A stretch of 64,000 bases of DNA from FEN-1279 sp964400285 (GCA_964400285.1 CAYNTK010000006.1:124001-188000); one strand, 5' to 3'. Counted from the stretch's first letter, positions 9,184 to 18,694 are shown. Notes: a model not told the origin generated them from the letters alone. Made by a program: numbers and translations.

Positions 9184-9411
9184 ATGAAAAAGAATTTTCA
9201 TCCGAAATATTATAAATGTAACGTAATTTGCAATTGCGGTGAAAACCGAGGGGTTTTATTTACAACTCGTTCAACTGTTCCCGAAATAAAAGTCGAAATA
9301 TGTTCATTATGTCATCCATTTTTCACTGGAACCCAAAAAATAGTTGATACTGCCGGTAGAGTTGAAAAATATATGAAGAAATATGGAACGAAGAAGAAAG
9401 TTACACAATAA
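9184..9411 (+). CDS. rpmE: Ribosomal protein bL31 (zinc type)
   Basis: 75 aa protein of the large ribosomal subunit. Family hallmarks are HPKYY near the N-terminus, TRST, the C16/C18 and C40/C43 zinc-ribbon pairs (CNCG and CSLC), HPFFTG, and QKIVDTAGRVEKYMKKY at the end. Between the cysteine pair and TRST there are about three more residues than in E. coli L31 (ENRGVLFTTRST). The presence of all four Cys marks the zinc-containing C+ paralogue. It is monocistronic, with a strong terminator 26 bp downstream. Confidence 0.96.
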   Translation: MKKNFHPKYYKCNVICNCGENRGVLFTTRSTVPEIKVEICSLCHPFFTGTQKIVDTAGRVEKYMKKYGTKKKVTQ

Positions 9412-9436
9412 TATATTTTAACAATAAGTTTATTTT

Positions 9437-9466
9437 AGCCAGTTGTTTTATTCAACTGGCTTTTTT
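9437..9466 (+). terminator. Rho-independent terminator after rpmE
   Basis: AGCCAGTTG (9437-9445) pairs perfectly with CAACTGGCT (9453-9461) across a 7-nt loop and is followed by a run of T. Confidence 0.92.
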
Positions 9467-9507
9467 ATTTAAATTTAATCATAAACTAAAAATAAATTCT
9501 CGACAAA

Positions 9508-10767
9508 ATGAATATTCTAATTTTCGAAGATAATTTTTGGAGCAATTTATATCCTGTTTCTATCCTAAGACCTGTTTATGATATTATAACAGGGGCATAC
9601 ACAAACAGAGAAAGACTTGAGAAAATAATACCCTCCAAGTATAAGGTTTCTCTTCATTGCAGAAATTTATTGTCATCTTTGGTAAAGTCCGAAAACAAGA
9701 ATAAAATAGTAAACCAAATAACAAAAGATGAATACATCTTTATAAATGGAAGCATATTATATAATGAAGATTTTGTGATGTGGTTGATAAAGAAAATGAA
9801 AATTAATTCGGCACTTAAAGATGGAGATAAGGTAATAGCAGCAAAAGTTTCCAAAGACAAATTAACATATTTAAAACATAAAATCGAAAACATAAATATA
9901 GATAACACTCTTTCCGTTAAGGATTTTGATTATCTTAATTTATTTATTGATGAAGAAGTAATCGAAAAATATTCTATAAAAACAATTAATTATGTCTGGG
10001 ATATTGTAAAATATTTCGATGCAATTTTAGTAAAAGATTTATTTTATATAGGCAGAAATAAAAAGAAAAATAGCTTTCATTCAAAAGTTTCAGCAGTTAA
10101 TTTAAAAAATATTGGGATTGCAAGGTCAGCAAATATTTATCCAAGTGTTGTGTTAGATGCAGAGGAAGGAATAATTATTATCGATGAAAATGCTGTTATT
10201 GAACCATTTACGTATATAAAAGGTCCTGTTTATATTGGTAAAAATGTTTTAGTAAAATCTGGAGCAAAAATATACGGTCCTTGCAGTTTTGGAACAGGTT
10301 GTAAAATTACGGGTGAAATATCAGGTTCAATTTTTCATTCAAATGTAAACAAACAGCACGATGGATTTATAGGGAACTCATATGCCTGTCCGTTTGTAAA
10401 TTTTGGTGCAGATACTGTTACGAGCAATTTGAAAAATAATTATTCTAAGATTCGCGTAAAATTTAATGGCGAACAGATAAATACGTGTATGCAATTTCTC
10501 GGGACGATAGTAGGTGACCACTCTAAATTTGGAATTAATACTATGTTGAATACAGGAACGATAGTAGGAATATTTGCAAATATTGCTGGTGGAGGTTTTC
10601 CTGATAAGCAAATAGATTCTTTTTCGTGGAATATTCTTGGAAGTCAACCAGCAAGGTATAAGATAGAAGAGGCAATTTCAACTGCAAAAATTGTAATGTC
10701 GAGAAGGCATATAGAAATGTCAAAAGAATATGAAGAACTGGTAAGAGATATTTACAAAGTAATTTGA
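9508..10767 (+). CDS. GlmU-like putative sugar nucleotidyltransferase with left-handed beta-helix
   Basis: 419 aa. The N-terminus (MNILIFEDNFWSNLYPVSILRPVYDIITG, residues 1-29) is a divergent nucleotidyltransferase opening typical of the Bacteroidota 'GlmU family' proteins. It lacks the GxGTRxxPLT loop of true GlmU. From about residue 200 hexapeptide-type repeats begin (VIEPFTYIKGPVYIGKNVLVKSG, then GTGCKITGEISGSIFHSN), forming a left-handed beta-helix acyltransferase-like domain. The partner reaction is probably sugar-phosphate uridylyl or acetyl transfer for envelope precursors, but the active-site chemistry is not demonstrable here. A membrane glycosyltransferase gene follows 56 bp later. 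Confidence 0.8.
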   Translation: MNILIFEDNFWSNLYPVSILRPVYDIITGAYTNRERLEKIIPSKYKVSLHCRNLLSSLVKSENKNKIVNQITKDEYIFINGSILYNEDFVMWLIKKMKINSALKDGDKVIAAKVSKDKLTYLKHKIENINIDNTLSVKDFDYLNLFIDEEVIEKYSIKTINYVWDIVKYFDAILVKDLFYIGRNKKKNSFHSKVSAVNLKNIGIARSANIYPSVVLDAEEGIIIIDENAVIEPFTYIKGPVYIGKNVLVKSGAKIYGPCSFGTGCKITGEISGSIFHSNVNKQHDGFIGNSYACPFVNFGADTVTSNLKNNYSKIRVKFNGEQINTCMQFLGTIVGDHSKFGINTMLNTGTIVGIFANIAGGGFPDKQIDSFSWNILGSQPARYKIEEAISTAKIVMSRRHIEMSKEYEELVRDIYKVI

Positions 10768-10823
10768 GCTTAAAAGGTTGGAAGCCTTATAAATTTTTAT
10801 AGATATTAGAAATAAAATTTTTA

Positions 10824-12386
10824 ATGAAGAAATATTACCCTCTTATAATTTCACTTCTGATTTTTTGGGTTGCAATAATAATAATTTTCTTTTTTACAAT
10901 TAGTAATACTGGTGGACATTTGTTTTACACTCTCGACGATCCATATATTCACATGGCAATTGCTAAAAATCTTGTAAAGCATGGAATATGGGGAATAACT
11001 AAATATGAATTTACATCTTGTTCATCTTCTCCTCTTTGGACTTTAATTTTATCATTTTCATTTTTATTTGTTGGGATTAAAGATTTTCTCCCTTTTGTTT
11101 TGAATGTTTTTTTTGCTTCATTAACAGCAGTTTTTATATTTAATTTTATTGTTAAGTTTACCGATAGTAATTTAACCATCTTTTCTGTTATTATTTCGGT
11201 TTTATTTTTTAGTCCTTTCATTACGGTTATATTTACTGGGCTTGAGCACAGTTTGTATACAATGATAATTATTTTAATTGCGATTTTTTTATATAAGATT
11301 TTAGGTGAAAAAGAAAATAAAAAATCCATCTATATTTTATATGTATTGATAATTTTACTTACTTTGACAAGATACGAAGGTTTGTTTGTGGCTTTTTCAT
11401 TGTTCTTGATTTTTATTTACAGAAGAAAATTTTTAATTGCTTTTCTTATTCTGATTTTTGCTTTTATTTCTTTTTTAGCAGTGGGATTTATATCTGTTTT
11501 TAATGATTGGCATTTTTTTCCTAACTCCGTTTTGCTTAAGAGCCCAGTCCCAGTAACCGATATATGGTCTTTTATTAAAGAAACATTTTATCCTCGTTTT
11601 TTGAGAATATTCTGGGCTTATAACAGAATTTTTGTTCTTGTTTTTATTTCTTTCGTTATTTTTCTACATTTAAGAAAAAATAAAGAGTTGTCCCCTTTTA
11701 AAGCTTTAATTTTCTTCTTTATGTCTGTTACCTTTCTGCACATTCAATTTGCAATGACAGGTTCGCTACTTCGTTATGAAATGTATATTATTGCTCTTGG
11801 TATTTTTGTTAATTCTGTTTTAATTATTATTTTTCTCAAGGAGAAAAAAAATATTATAAAAATATATACAAAAATTTTTTTATTCATCTTAGTTTTATTT
11901 TTTTCTATCAGTATTTTTAAAGCGGTAAAAAATGTTCCAATTGCATCTACGAATATATTTCAAATGCAATATCAAATGTCAAAGTTTATAGGAAGATTTT
12001 ATGAAGGAAAAACCATTGCATTAAATGATATTGGTGCAGTAAATTTTTATTCTGATGTTAAGTGTGTAGATTTATGGGGGCTTGCTAATAAGGAAATTGG
12101 AGATTATAGAAGACAAAAAGCTTATAATACGAATATTATTTATTCCGTGAACAAAGAAAAAAATACAGAGATTGCTATTGTGTTTGAATCATGGTTTAAA
12201 CAATATGGAGGTCTTCCATCGAACTGGTATGAAGCAGGTAAATGGACAATTCCCAATAATATAACTTGCGGTTCGGATAGTGTAACTTTTTATGCGATTG
12301 ATAGTGCAAAATTTTTGAAACTGCAAGATAATTTAAAATCATTTTCAAAAGAATTACCATTTCAAGTTTTACAAAAGGGTTACTAA
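10824..12386 (+). CDS. Polytopic membrane glycosyltransferase-like protein (GT-C fold, ArnT/PMT-like)
   Basis: 520 aa with about ten transmembrane segments. The first outside loop holds DDPYIHMAIAKNLVKHGIWG. The acidic pair just after TM1 is the signature of GT-C lipid-phosphate-sugar transferases, and SCSSSPLW follows. The C-terminal 130 residues after the last helix are soluble (KFIGRFYEGKTIALNDIGAVNFY), like the periplasmic tail of dolichyl-phosphate-mannose-type enzymes. It would act on the periplasmic side of the inner membrane, moving a sugar from a polyprenyl-phosphate donor onto lipid, glycan or protein. Acceptor unknown. Confidence 0.75.
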   Translation: MKKYYPLIISLLIFWVAIIIIFFFTISNTGGHLFYTLDDPYIHMAIAKNLVKHGIWGITKYEFTSCSSSPLWTLILSFSFLFVGIKDFLPFVLNVFFASLTAVFIFNFIVKFTDSNLTIFSVIISVLFFSPFITVIFTGLEHSLYTMIIILIAIFLYKILGEKENKKSIYILYVLIILLTLTRYEGLFVAFSLFLIFIYRRKFLIAFLILIFAFISFLAVGFISVFNDWHFFPNSVLLKSPVPVTDIWSFIKETFYPRFLRIFWAYNRIFVLVFISFVIFLHLRKNKELSPFKALIFFFMSVTFLHIQFAMTGSLLRYEMYIIALGIFVNSVLIIIFLKEKKNIIKIYTKIFLFILVLFFSISIFKAVKNVPIASTNIFQMQYQMSKFIGRFYEGKTIALNDIGAVNFYSDVKCVDLWGLANKEIGDYRRQKAYNTNIIYSVNKEKNTEIAIVFESWFKQYGGLPSNWYEAGKWTIPNNITCGSDSVTFYAIDSAKFLKLQDNLKSFSKELPFQVLQKGY

Positions 12387-12489
12387 GAAGATTAATTTTA
12401 TAATGCTTTTTGAATCGCTTATTATGTTTAAAATTGGTATTTTTAAATACTTTTCAAGAATTTTAATAAATCCTTAAAAAATTAATTAT

Positions 12490-13689
12490 ATGAATACAAA
12501 AGATTATATAGAAATTGAAGAAAAATACGGTGCTCATAATTATCATCCGCTCGATGTGGTAATCGAGAAGGCACAGGGGGTCTGGGTATGGGATGTTGAC
12601 GGTAATAAGTATCTCGATTGTCTTGCCGCATATTCTGCAGTAAATCAAGGACATTGCCATCCGCGGATCATCGATGTAATGAAAAAGCAAGCCGATAAAG
12701 TTACGTTGACCTCTCGCGCCTTTAGAAATAACCAGTTGCCTTTGCTCTGTAAAGAACTATGTGAATTAACCGGTTATGAAATGGTATTACCTATGAATTC
12801 AGGGGCGGAAGCAGTTGAAACAGCACTTAAAGCTGCAAGAAAATGGGGCTACAAAATAAAAGGTGTTCCAGAAGGAAAAGCAGAAATAATTGCTTGCACG
12901 AATAATTTTGCAGGAAGAACTATTTCTATCGTTACATTCTCAACAGAAGAACAATATAAAGACGGATTTGGACCATTTACACCAGGATTTAAAATAGTTG
13001 AATACGGAAATGTAGATGATTTTGAAAAGGCGATAACACCTAATACAGTTGCTTTTATAGTAGAACCAATCCAAGGTGAAGGTGGAGTAATAGTGCCGCC
13101 AGAAGGATATTTGAAAAAGATTTATGAAGTTTGTAAAAAGAATAATGTATTACTAATTGCTGATGAAATTCAGTCCGGACTTGGCAGGAGTGGAAAACTC
13201 TTTGCTTATGAATACGATGGAATAAAACCCGATATGGTAACGATAGGTAAAGCATTGTCAGGTGGATGTTATCCTGTATCTGCGGTTTTGTCTTCAAAGA
13301 GTGTTATTGGTGTTTTCAATCCGGGTGACCACGGTTCCACATTTGGAGGGAATCCTCTTGGATGTGCAATAGCAAGAGAAAGTTTAAAAGTATTAGTTGA
13401 AGAGAAGTTAATAGAAAAATCTTTTGAACTGGGTGAGTATTTTAGAGGAAAGTTGCGGGAAATAAAAACAGATTATGTAAAAGAAATAAGGGGGAAAGGA
13501 TTATTTATTGGCGTTGAATTAAAGAAGGAAGCTGGTGGTGCGAGAAGATTCTGTGAAGGATTGATGAAGCTTGGAGTTCTTTGTAAAGAGACACACGAAC
13601 ATGTAATTCGTTTTGCACCTCCTTTAGTAATCACAAAAGGTGAGATTGATTGGGCAGTAGAGCAGGTGAAAAAAGTACTGAGTGTTTAG
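12490..13689 (+). CDS. rocD: Ornithine aminotransferase
   Basis: 399 aa class-III PLP aminotransferase. The start KDYIEIEEKYGAHNYHPLDVVIEKAQGVWVWDVDGNKYLD is strongly ornithine-aminotransferase-like. PLP contacts include NSGAEAVETALKAARKWGY, EPIQGEGGV, IADEIQSGLGRSGK and the Schiff-base lysine in TIGKALSGG. It converts ornithine and 2-oxoglutarate to glutamate-5-semialdehyde and glutamate, linking arginine degradation to proline. Cytoplasmic. It appears monocistronic, with a terminator after the stop. Assignment over acetylornithine aminotransferase rests on the N-terminal match. Confidence 0.93.
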   Translation: MNTKDYIEIEEKYGAHNYHPLDVVIEKAQGVWVWDVDGNKYLDCLAAYSAVNQGHCHPRIIDVMKKQADKVTLTSRAFRNNQLPLLCKELCELTGYEMVLPMNSGAEAVETALKAARKWGYKIKGVPEGKAEIIACTNNFAGRTISIVTFSTEEQYKDGFGPFTPGFKIVEYGNVDDFEKAITPNTVAFIVEPIQGEGGVIVPPEGYLKKIYEVCKKNNVLLIADEIQSGLGRSGKLFAYEYDGIKPDMVTIGKALSGGCYPVSAVLSSKSVIGVFNPGDHGSTFGGNPLGCAIARESLKVLVEEKLIEKSFELGEYFRGKLREIKTDYVKEIRGKGLFIGVELKKEAGGARRFCEGLMKLGVLCKETHEHVIRFAPPLVITKGEIDWAVEQVKKVLSV

Positions 13690-13718
13690 GATTTATCGAG
13701 TTCATATAGTATGTAGAG

Positions 13719-13748
13719 TGTGTCAGGTTAATAATCTGACACATTTTT
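13719..13748 (+). terminator. Rho-independent terminator after rocD
   Basis: TGTGTCAG (13719-13726) pairs with CTGACACA (13736-13743) and is followed by TTTTTA. Confidence 0.88.
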
Positions 13749-13793
13749 ATTTTTGTTACGTATATTAAAGATAGAAAAATTAATATACTAATT

Positions 13794-13958
13794 ATGAAAA
13801 AAGTTTTAGGATATTTAATAGCAATTATAGGGTTTGTTTTGATTTTAATTAGTGCTATTAACTACATATTTAGTTTGAATTTTCAAACGACTGCTTTATT
13901 TGTAATAGGAATTGTTTTTATAATATTTGGAATGGGTATTGTAAAAAAAATTAAATAA
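13794..13958 (+). CDS. Small two-helix membrane protein (54 aa)
   Basis: ATG at 13794, TAA at 13956-13958. The 54-aa product has two hydrophobic helices, residues 4-27 and 33-50, separated by LNFQTT, with lysines at both ends (MKKV start, KKIK end). The regular helix-turn-helix layout and the good fit between terminator and next gene argue that it is real. It lies 14 bp before the DUF6544 gene and is probably co-transcribed with it. No named family recognised. Confidence 0.55.
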   Translation: MKKVLGYLIAIIGFVLILISAINYIFSLNFQTTALFVIGIVFIIFGMGIVKKIK

Positions 13959-13972
13959 ATAATATTTCATAA

Positions 13973-14752
13973 ATGAGTAGTTTTCAAAAAAGATATAATG
14001 ATGAAGTAACAAGGGGGTTGCATAGATATAAACCTTCTGGGGTTTTAACAAAAGAAGATATAATTCATTTGCCCGAACTTATTAATAAATATTTAAATTT
14101 TACAGGGGTAATAGGTAAAGAGAAACTTCATAACATCAGAATAAAATTTACAGGTAAAATAAAAACAAAACCAAACGGGAAATGGATGAAATTTGAATCT
14201 GAACAATATAATTTTTTTGATGAACCGACAAGGATATTTTATATAAAATCTAAAATGTTTGGAATTCCATTCACTGGATTGCATTTATTTATTGGAGCAA
14301 ATGCAACTATGGAGATAAAAATAGCTTCATTGTTTAAAGTTGTTAATGCAAAAGGACAGGAAATGAATAAGAGTGAAACGGTAACAATTTTCAACGATAT
14401 GTGTCTACTTGCACCTGCTTCTTTAATCGATAAAAATATAAAATGGAAAGTTCTCAGTCCACTCAAGGTGAAAGCAATTTTTACAAATCAGGGAAATGAA
14501 ATTTCGGCGATATTATATTTCAACAAGGAAGGTAAGCTGATAAACTTTGAATCGAACGATAGATATATGTCATCAGATGGAAAGAAGTATTTAAATTATA
14601 AATGGACAACGCCTGTTTCTGAGTATATTGATTTTAAAGGGAGAAAAATTCCATACATTGCAAAAGCTATTTGGCACAGGCCAGAAGGTGAATATTGTTA
14701 TGGTGAATTTTATTTAAAAGAAATTGAATATAATTGTAGTAGCAATAGTTAA
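13973..14752 (+). CDS. DUF6544-family protein (formerly DUF6920)
   Basis: 259 aa. The block SETVTIFNDMCLLAPASLID (about residues 136-155) and the tail KAIWHRPEGEYCYGEFYLKEIEYN are the characteristic conserved stretches of this uncharacterised family. The N-terminal part (LPELINKYLNFTGVIG) also fits. Many homologues carry N-terminal membrane helices. Here the membrane part may be supplied by the 54-aa protein encoded 14 bp upstream, so the pair may represent a split form (inference). The C-terminal half is predicted beta-rich. Function unknown. Confidence 0.75.
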   Translation: MSSFQKRYNDEVTRGLHRYKPSGVLTKEDIIHLPELINKYLNFTGVIGKEKLHNIRIKFTGKIKTKPNGKWMKFESEQYNFFDEPTRIFYIKSKMFGIPFTGLHLFIGANATMEIKIASLFKVVNAKGQEMNKSETVTIFNDMCLLAPASLIDKNIKWKVLSPLKVKAIFTNQGNEISAILYFNKEGKLINFESNDRYMSSDGKKYLNYKWTTPVSEYIDFKGRKIPYIAKAIWHRPEGEYCYGEFYLKEIEYNCSSNS

Positions 14753-15223
14753 TTAATTTAATACAAAAATTCCAAAGTTTAAAACCGCCGCAAAGGTTAC
14801 CCAGAGTATATATGGAATCAGCAAAACCGAAGCGGTTTTAGAAACACGATAGAGAAATATTATACAAAGCAATATAGATAACCATAAAAATAAAATCTCC
14901 ACAAATGCATATAGCGGTGATTTAAAACCAAAGAAAATAATAGACCAAAACGCATTTAACACAAGTTGAAATAGAAACAAAGAAAAAAGAAATCCAAAAT
15001 TTGGAACATCACTTTTTGTCCAAATAAAATAAAAAGAAATTCCCATTAGAACATAAAGCGAAAGCCAAACCGGTGCAAAAATCCAATTAGGTGGATTAAA
15101 GACTGGTTTATTTAGAGTAGCATACCAAGTTGGAATATTTGGTGTAGTAAATAAAGAACCAATAATTCCCGCAAGTTGGCATATTAAAAGACTTGTGATG
15201 AGTTTTAACCATTTAATTTTCAT
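14753..15223 (-). CDS. tspO: TspO/MBR family tryptophan-rich sensory membrane protein
   Basis: 156 aa with five predicted transmembrane helices, the family fold. Recognisable blocks are GSLFTTPNIPTWYATLNKPVFNPPNWIFAPVWLSLYVLMG (residues about 22-61), the signature proline/tryptophan-rich stretch, and NAFWSIIFFGFKSPLYAFVEI. TspO proteins bind porphyrins and cholesterol-like ligands and modulate tetrapyrrole or stress responses in bacteria. The gene is convergent with the DUF6544 gene, with no spacing between the stops, and 12 bp downstream of the next membrane protein on the same strand, suggesting a two-gene transcript. Confidence 0.93.
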   Translation of the reverse strand: MKIKWLKLITSLLICQLAGIIGSLFTTPNIPTWYATLNKPVFNPPNWIFAPVWLSLYVLMGISFYFIWTKSDVPNFGFLFSLFLFQLVLNAFWSIIFFGFKSPLYAFVEILFLWLSILLCIIFLYRVSKTASVLLIPYILWVTFAAVLNFGIFVLN

Positions 15224-15235
15224 AATTTTGTTTCT

Positions 15236-16348
15236 TCACTCTTTAATTAATTCAATAGTTAGTAAATTTAATATGGAAGAATAAATAAAAATATGCAGTC
15301 TTTTAAGCCCTTTATGCGAAGAAGATTCTTTCCAGCATAAACTTAAAACATTTTTGAACACTGGAATAGCAGAAACAATGTATTTTATATCTTCCGTATA
15401 TTTATTTCTATTTTTATTTAAGACTTTTTTAATTCCGAGAGTAAGTATTGGAGAAAGAAATTTATACCAAACAAGCATTAGCAATATTCCGCGAATTAAC
15501 ATTATTATTAAAGAATCCTTTTCAATGTATGGATTTTCAGGATAAAAATATGAATAGACAAGAAGAAATAAACTAAGCACAAAGAAAAATATTCCCCATG
15601 GTTTTAGCCACCATTTTTTTCTTGTTGTTTTTTTTGTGTCTTTATTTTTTACGTCAGCAAATAAATTTGAGTTTAAAAGGATATTTTTATTTTCTCTTTG
15701 CAGTAATGTATCGGTTTTTCTGTAGAGTATAGCAGAATATAATCCAGTAATGATTCCCGCAGTTATATGTATAGAGATGTAAATCAAAACGAGCCATTTG
15801 CTTGCAGCTACGTTTGAATTCATAATACCAAAGAAATCTTGTAATATTATAGTTGTAAATTTATCTATTGAAACCCAGAAATTTTGCCCAAAAAGTAAAA
15901 TAAGAAAAATAACCTTCTGAAAAGCTGTAAATAGGGAAACGACTAATCCAAGTATTAAAGCAGAAACAAAAGGAAATTTTTTACCGATAAAAAGCAGTTC
16001 TCCAAAAATTCCTTGAAGAAAAACTGCAATGTAAGCAGTAAACGGAGTATGCGGACTTAAAATTCCTTTAACTATCATTACGATTGAAGTTGCTTTTAGT
16101 ATAGTTCCTTTCTTGTGAGAAAATTTTGCTATTAAGATAATTAACATTACTGCAACATTACTAAGAACGATTCCCTTAAATGGAATTCGAGCTAAATGTA
16201 ATATTCCTCCAAGAAATCCCTCGCTTGTAGCCCAGAGAGCAATCAAACGATTTATGACTTCAGTATTATGTATTTGTTTTGTGTTATTCAAATAAGCGAA
16301 AATTAAATAAAATGTATTGTATAAGCAATAATGTTTGGCGGTTTGCAT
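15236..16348 (-). CDS. Uncharacterised polytopic membrane protein
   Basis: 370 aa with about eight hydrophobic segments. The clearest block is IALWATSEGFLGGILHLARIPFKGIVLSN, followed by LIAKFSHKKGTILKATSIVMIVKGILSPHTPFTAYIAVFLQGIFGELLF. The alternation of small residues and short loops recalls ECF-transporter S components, but that is only a resemblance. Residues 1-33 read poorly as protein and there is no other in-frame Met for about 30 residues, so the true start may be a non-ATG codon further in. It is probably co-transcribed with tspO (12 bp gap). Confidence 0.55.
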   Translation of the reverse strand: MQTAKHYCLYNTFYLIFAYLNNTKQIHNTEVINRLIALWATSEGFLGGILHLARIPFKGIVLSNVAVMLIILIAKFSHKKGTILKATSIVMIVKGILSPHTPFTAYIAVFLQGIFGELLFIGKKFPFVSALILGLVVSLFTAFQKVIFLILLFGQNFWVSIDKFTTIILQDFFGIMNSNVAASKWLVLIYISIHITAGIITGLYSAILYRKTDTLLQRENKNILLNSNLFADVKNKDTKKTTRKKWWLKPWGIFFFVLSLFLLVYSYFYPENPYIEKDSLIIMLIRGILLMLVWYKFLSPILTLGIKKVLNKNRNKYTEDIKYIVSAIPVFKNVLSLCWKESSSHKGLKRLHIFIYSSILNLLTIELIKE

Positions 16349-16460
16349 TAATGGTTTACGATTATGATTTAATAATTGTTTTTTAAAAATAATTACAATA
16401 ACTTCACGCTATATTAATTTAAGAATTTTTTATATTATTATTTCACTTTGACAGTATATT

Positions 16461-17453
16461 ATGATTCCTCTTTATAATGACGAAGTTAATGAGTGCTATT
16501 TTTGCAAATCGGGGAAATTTATTCCACATTCGAAAGCAAAATTTTGGAGTATTGTAGATTTAAATTTTGTCGAATGTGGAAACTGTGGTTTAATTTTTTG
16601 TAATCCGATACCGACGCTTGATGTAATTATAAAAGCTAACGATGCATTGAACATCGTTCACGTTTCGAGGGGAACAGTTTCTCAGTACAAAGGTGGAAAA
16701 CAGTTTACTTATAAATTGAAAAAGATTAAAGAGAGGGGAATATTATTTGATGTTGGATGTGCCGAGGGATTTTTTCTGAAAGGAATTGAAGATAATAGTA
16801 AATGGAAAGCAGAAGGGCTCGATATAATAAAATCAGCAGTTGACTTCGCAAATGATAAACTTGGAGTGAAAGTTTATTTTGGTGTTCTTGAAGATTTACA
16901 GGGGTGCGAGGAAAAATATGATTATATCAGGATGAACAATATTATTGAACACGTTCAAAATCCAATTAATTTTTTAAGGAAGACAAATCAAATTCTGAAA
17001 AAAGGTGGTTTAGTTTGGTGCTCGACACCAAACGGTGTTCAGGACGGAGCTGTACTTAAGACTACAAATAAGCAAGGGACAGTTTTAAATTTACTTGAGA
17101 ATCATTTTTTTTATTATAAACCGAAGACATTAAAAAAAATGTTTGAATACTGCGGTTTTGGAATTATCAAGTCTTATTGCGAAGGAATAAAACATACTTT
17201 GACAGATTTCGGTTTTATTCCGTGGGTGAAGATAAAAGGAATTTTTGAAGGATACAATCTTAATGATTATAAAGATAAAAAAAATATCGAGTTTAATTTT
17301 TCAAAGGAAGAAATCGAAAAGATGCCCAACGATAAGTCGCTGAAAGATTATAAGTTGAAGTTTGATTTATTTATTAACAGAATTTCAAAAGTTCGGGTGC
17401 CTTCTATGATTCCGATAGGGCATCAACAAAATATACTGGCGAAGAAAATATGA
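16461..17453 (+). CDS. Class I SAM-dependent methyltransferase with N-terminal zinc-ribbon-like motif
   Basis: 330 aa. N-terminal cysteines C12, C15, C39, C42 (CYFC and CGNC) form a probable zinc-binding module seen in many sugar or small-molecule methyltransferases. Motif I is ILFDVGCAEGFFLKGIE (about 94-110), the acidic post-motif GLDIIKSAVDFA follows, then NNIIEHVQNPINFLRKTNQILKKGGLVWCSTPN. This layout is common in nucleotide-sugar C-methyltransferases and glycan-tailoring enzymes. The stop overlaps the start of the CapA-like gene by 4 bp (ATGA), so they are translationally coupled, favouring an envelope-polymer context. Confidence 0.82.
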   Translation: MIPLYNDEVNECYFCKSGKFIPHSKAKFWSIVDLNFVECGNCGLIFCNPIPTLDVIIKANDALNIVHVSRGTVSQYKGGKQFTYKLKKIKERGILFDVGCAEGFFLKGIEDNSKWKAEGLDIIKSAVDFANDKLGVKVYFGVLEDLQGCEEKYDYIRMNNIIEHVQNPINFLRKTNQILKKGGLVWCSTPNGVQDGAVLKTTNKQGTVLNLLENHFFYYKPKTLKKMFEYCGFGIIKSYCEGIKHTLTDFGFIPWVKIKGIFEGYNLNDYKDKKNIEFNFSKEEIEKMPNDKSLKDYKLKFDLFINRISKVRVPSMIPIGHQQNILAKKI

Positions 17454-18550
17454 TTACAAAAATTTTTTATATATTAATAATTTTATATTCTATAAGTGCA
17501 TTTGAATGTAAACAAGAATCCAATTTAAATAAAAGTAAGGATTCTACAAAAACCGAGAAAAATAAGAACGATGAAGAAAAGCTGATTTCTATTATTGGAG
17601 TTGGAGATATTATGATGGGAAGTAATTATCCATCTACGAGTTCACTTCCCCCTGATGATGGAAAATATTTGTTTGAAGATGTTAAAGAAATTTTACAAGA
17701 TGCTGATATAACCTGTGGAAATCTTGAAGGAACACTTCTCGATAAAGGAGGAACACCTAAAAAATGCAATAATTCCGAAAATTGTCACTCTTTCCGTATG
17801 CCAACTCATTATGCGGAATATTTACAAGATGTGGGATTTGATTTTATGAACCTAGCGAATAACCATAGCGGTGATATGGGATTGGAGGGTAGAGAAAGCA
17901 CTTATAGAACTCTTGAAAAAAATGAAATTAGTTTTGCGGGAACTCTGGATTATCCTGTGGCAATTTTAAAATATGACGGTGTAAATTATGGCTTTGCGGG
18001 ATTTGCTCCAAATAATGGAACTGTAAGTATATTAAATCTTAAAAAAGCAGCTGAGATTATTTCGGATTTAAAAAAGGAATCGGATATCGTAATAGTATTT
18101 TTCCACGGTGGTGCGGAGGGAGTTTCAGCACAAAGAGTTCCACAAAAAAACGAAACATATATTGGAGAGAATAGAGGAGATATATATGAATTTGCTCATA
18201 CGGTAATAGATGCCGGTGCAGATGTAGTGTTTGGGAGTGGTCCGCATGTAACAAGAGCAATCGAATTATATAAAAATAGAATAATCGCTTACAGTCTTGG
18301 TAATTTCTGCACTTACGGGAAGTTCGGATTAAGCGGACCCATGGGTGTTTCACCGATTTTAAAAGTTTTTGTTAATAAAAAAGGTGAATTTGTAAAAGGA
18401 GTAATAACAGCTACAAAGCAGGTCACACGCGGATTTCCTGTATTAGATGAAAAAGGCACTGTAATCAAAACTATGCAGGAGTTAACGAGAAAAGATTTCC
18501 CGGATGGTGAATTAATTATCAGCGATGATGGAAAGGTCGAAAAAAAATAA
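17450..18550 (+). CDS. CapA-like poly-gamma-glutamate / capsule-type metallophosphoesterase
   Basis: 366 aa. A hydrophobic N-terminus (residues 3-17) followed by FECKQE indicates export; the cysteine lacks a classical lipobox, so lipidation is uncertain. Metal-ligand blocks of the CapA/metallophosphatase superfamily follow in order: GVGDIMMGS, GNLEGTL, NLANNHSGDMG, VFFHGGAEG, GSGPHV and SLGNF. Proteins of this family are needed for poly-gamma-glutamate synthesis in Bacillus, but most family members have unknown substrates. ATGA overlap with the methyltransferase gene means a shared operon. Confidence 0.87.
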   Translation: MITKIFYILIILYSISAFECKQESNLNKSKDSTKTEKNKNDEEKLISIIGVGDIMMGSNYPSTSSLPPDDGKYLFEDVKEILQDADITCGNLEGTLLDKGGTPKKCNNSENCHSFRMPTHYAEYLQDVGFDFMNLANNHSGDMGLEGRESTYRTLEKNEISFAGTLDYPVAILKYDGVNYGFAGFAPNNGTVSILNLKKAAEIISDLKKESDIVIVFFHGGAEGVSAQRVPQKNETYIGENRGDIYEFAHTVIDAGADVVFGSGPHVTRAIELYKNRIIAYSLGNFCTYGKFGLSGPMGVSPILKVFVNKKGEFVKGVITATKQVTRGFPVLDEKGTVIKTMQELTRKDFPDGELIISDDGKVEKK

Positions 18551-18621
18551 ATCGGTTTTTTGTGCAAATAATTATAAGTTGAATTATTTTTTAGAAATAG
18601 GTAAATTTATAATTCTTAAAT

Positions 18622-18694
18622 GGACAGGTAGCTCAGTTGGTAGAGCAACGGCCTGAAAAGCCGTGTGTCGCCGGTTCGATTCCGGCCCTGTCCA
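18622..18694 (+). tRNA. tRNA-Phe (anticodon GAA)
   Basis: A 73-nt cloverleaf: acceptor GGACAGG/CCTGTCC with discriminator A, D-arm GCTCAGTTGGTAGAGC, anticodon arm ACGGC CTGAAAA GCCGT (anticodon GAA), T-arm GCCGG TTCGATT CCGGC. CCA is not encoded, unlike the tRNA-Pro in this window. Confidence 0.96.
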
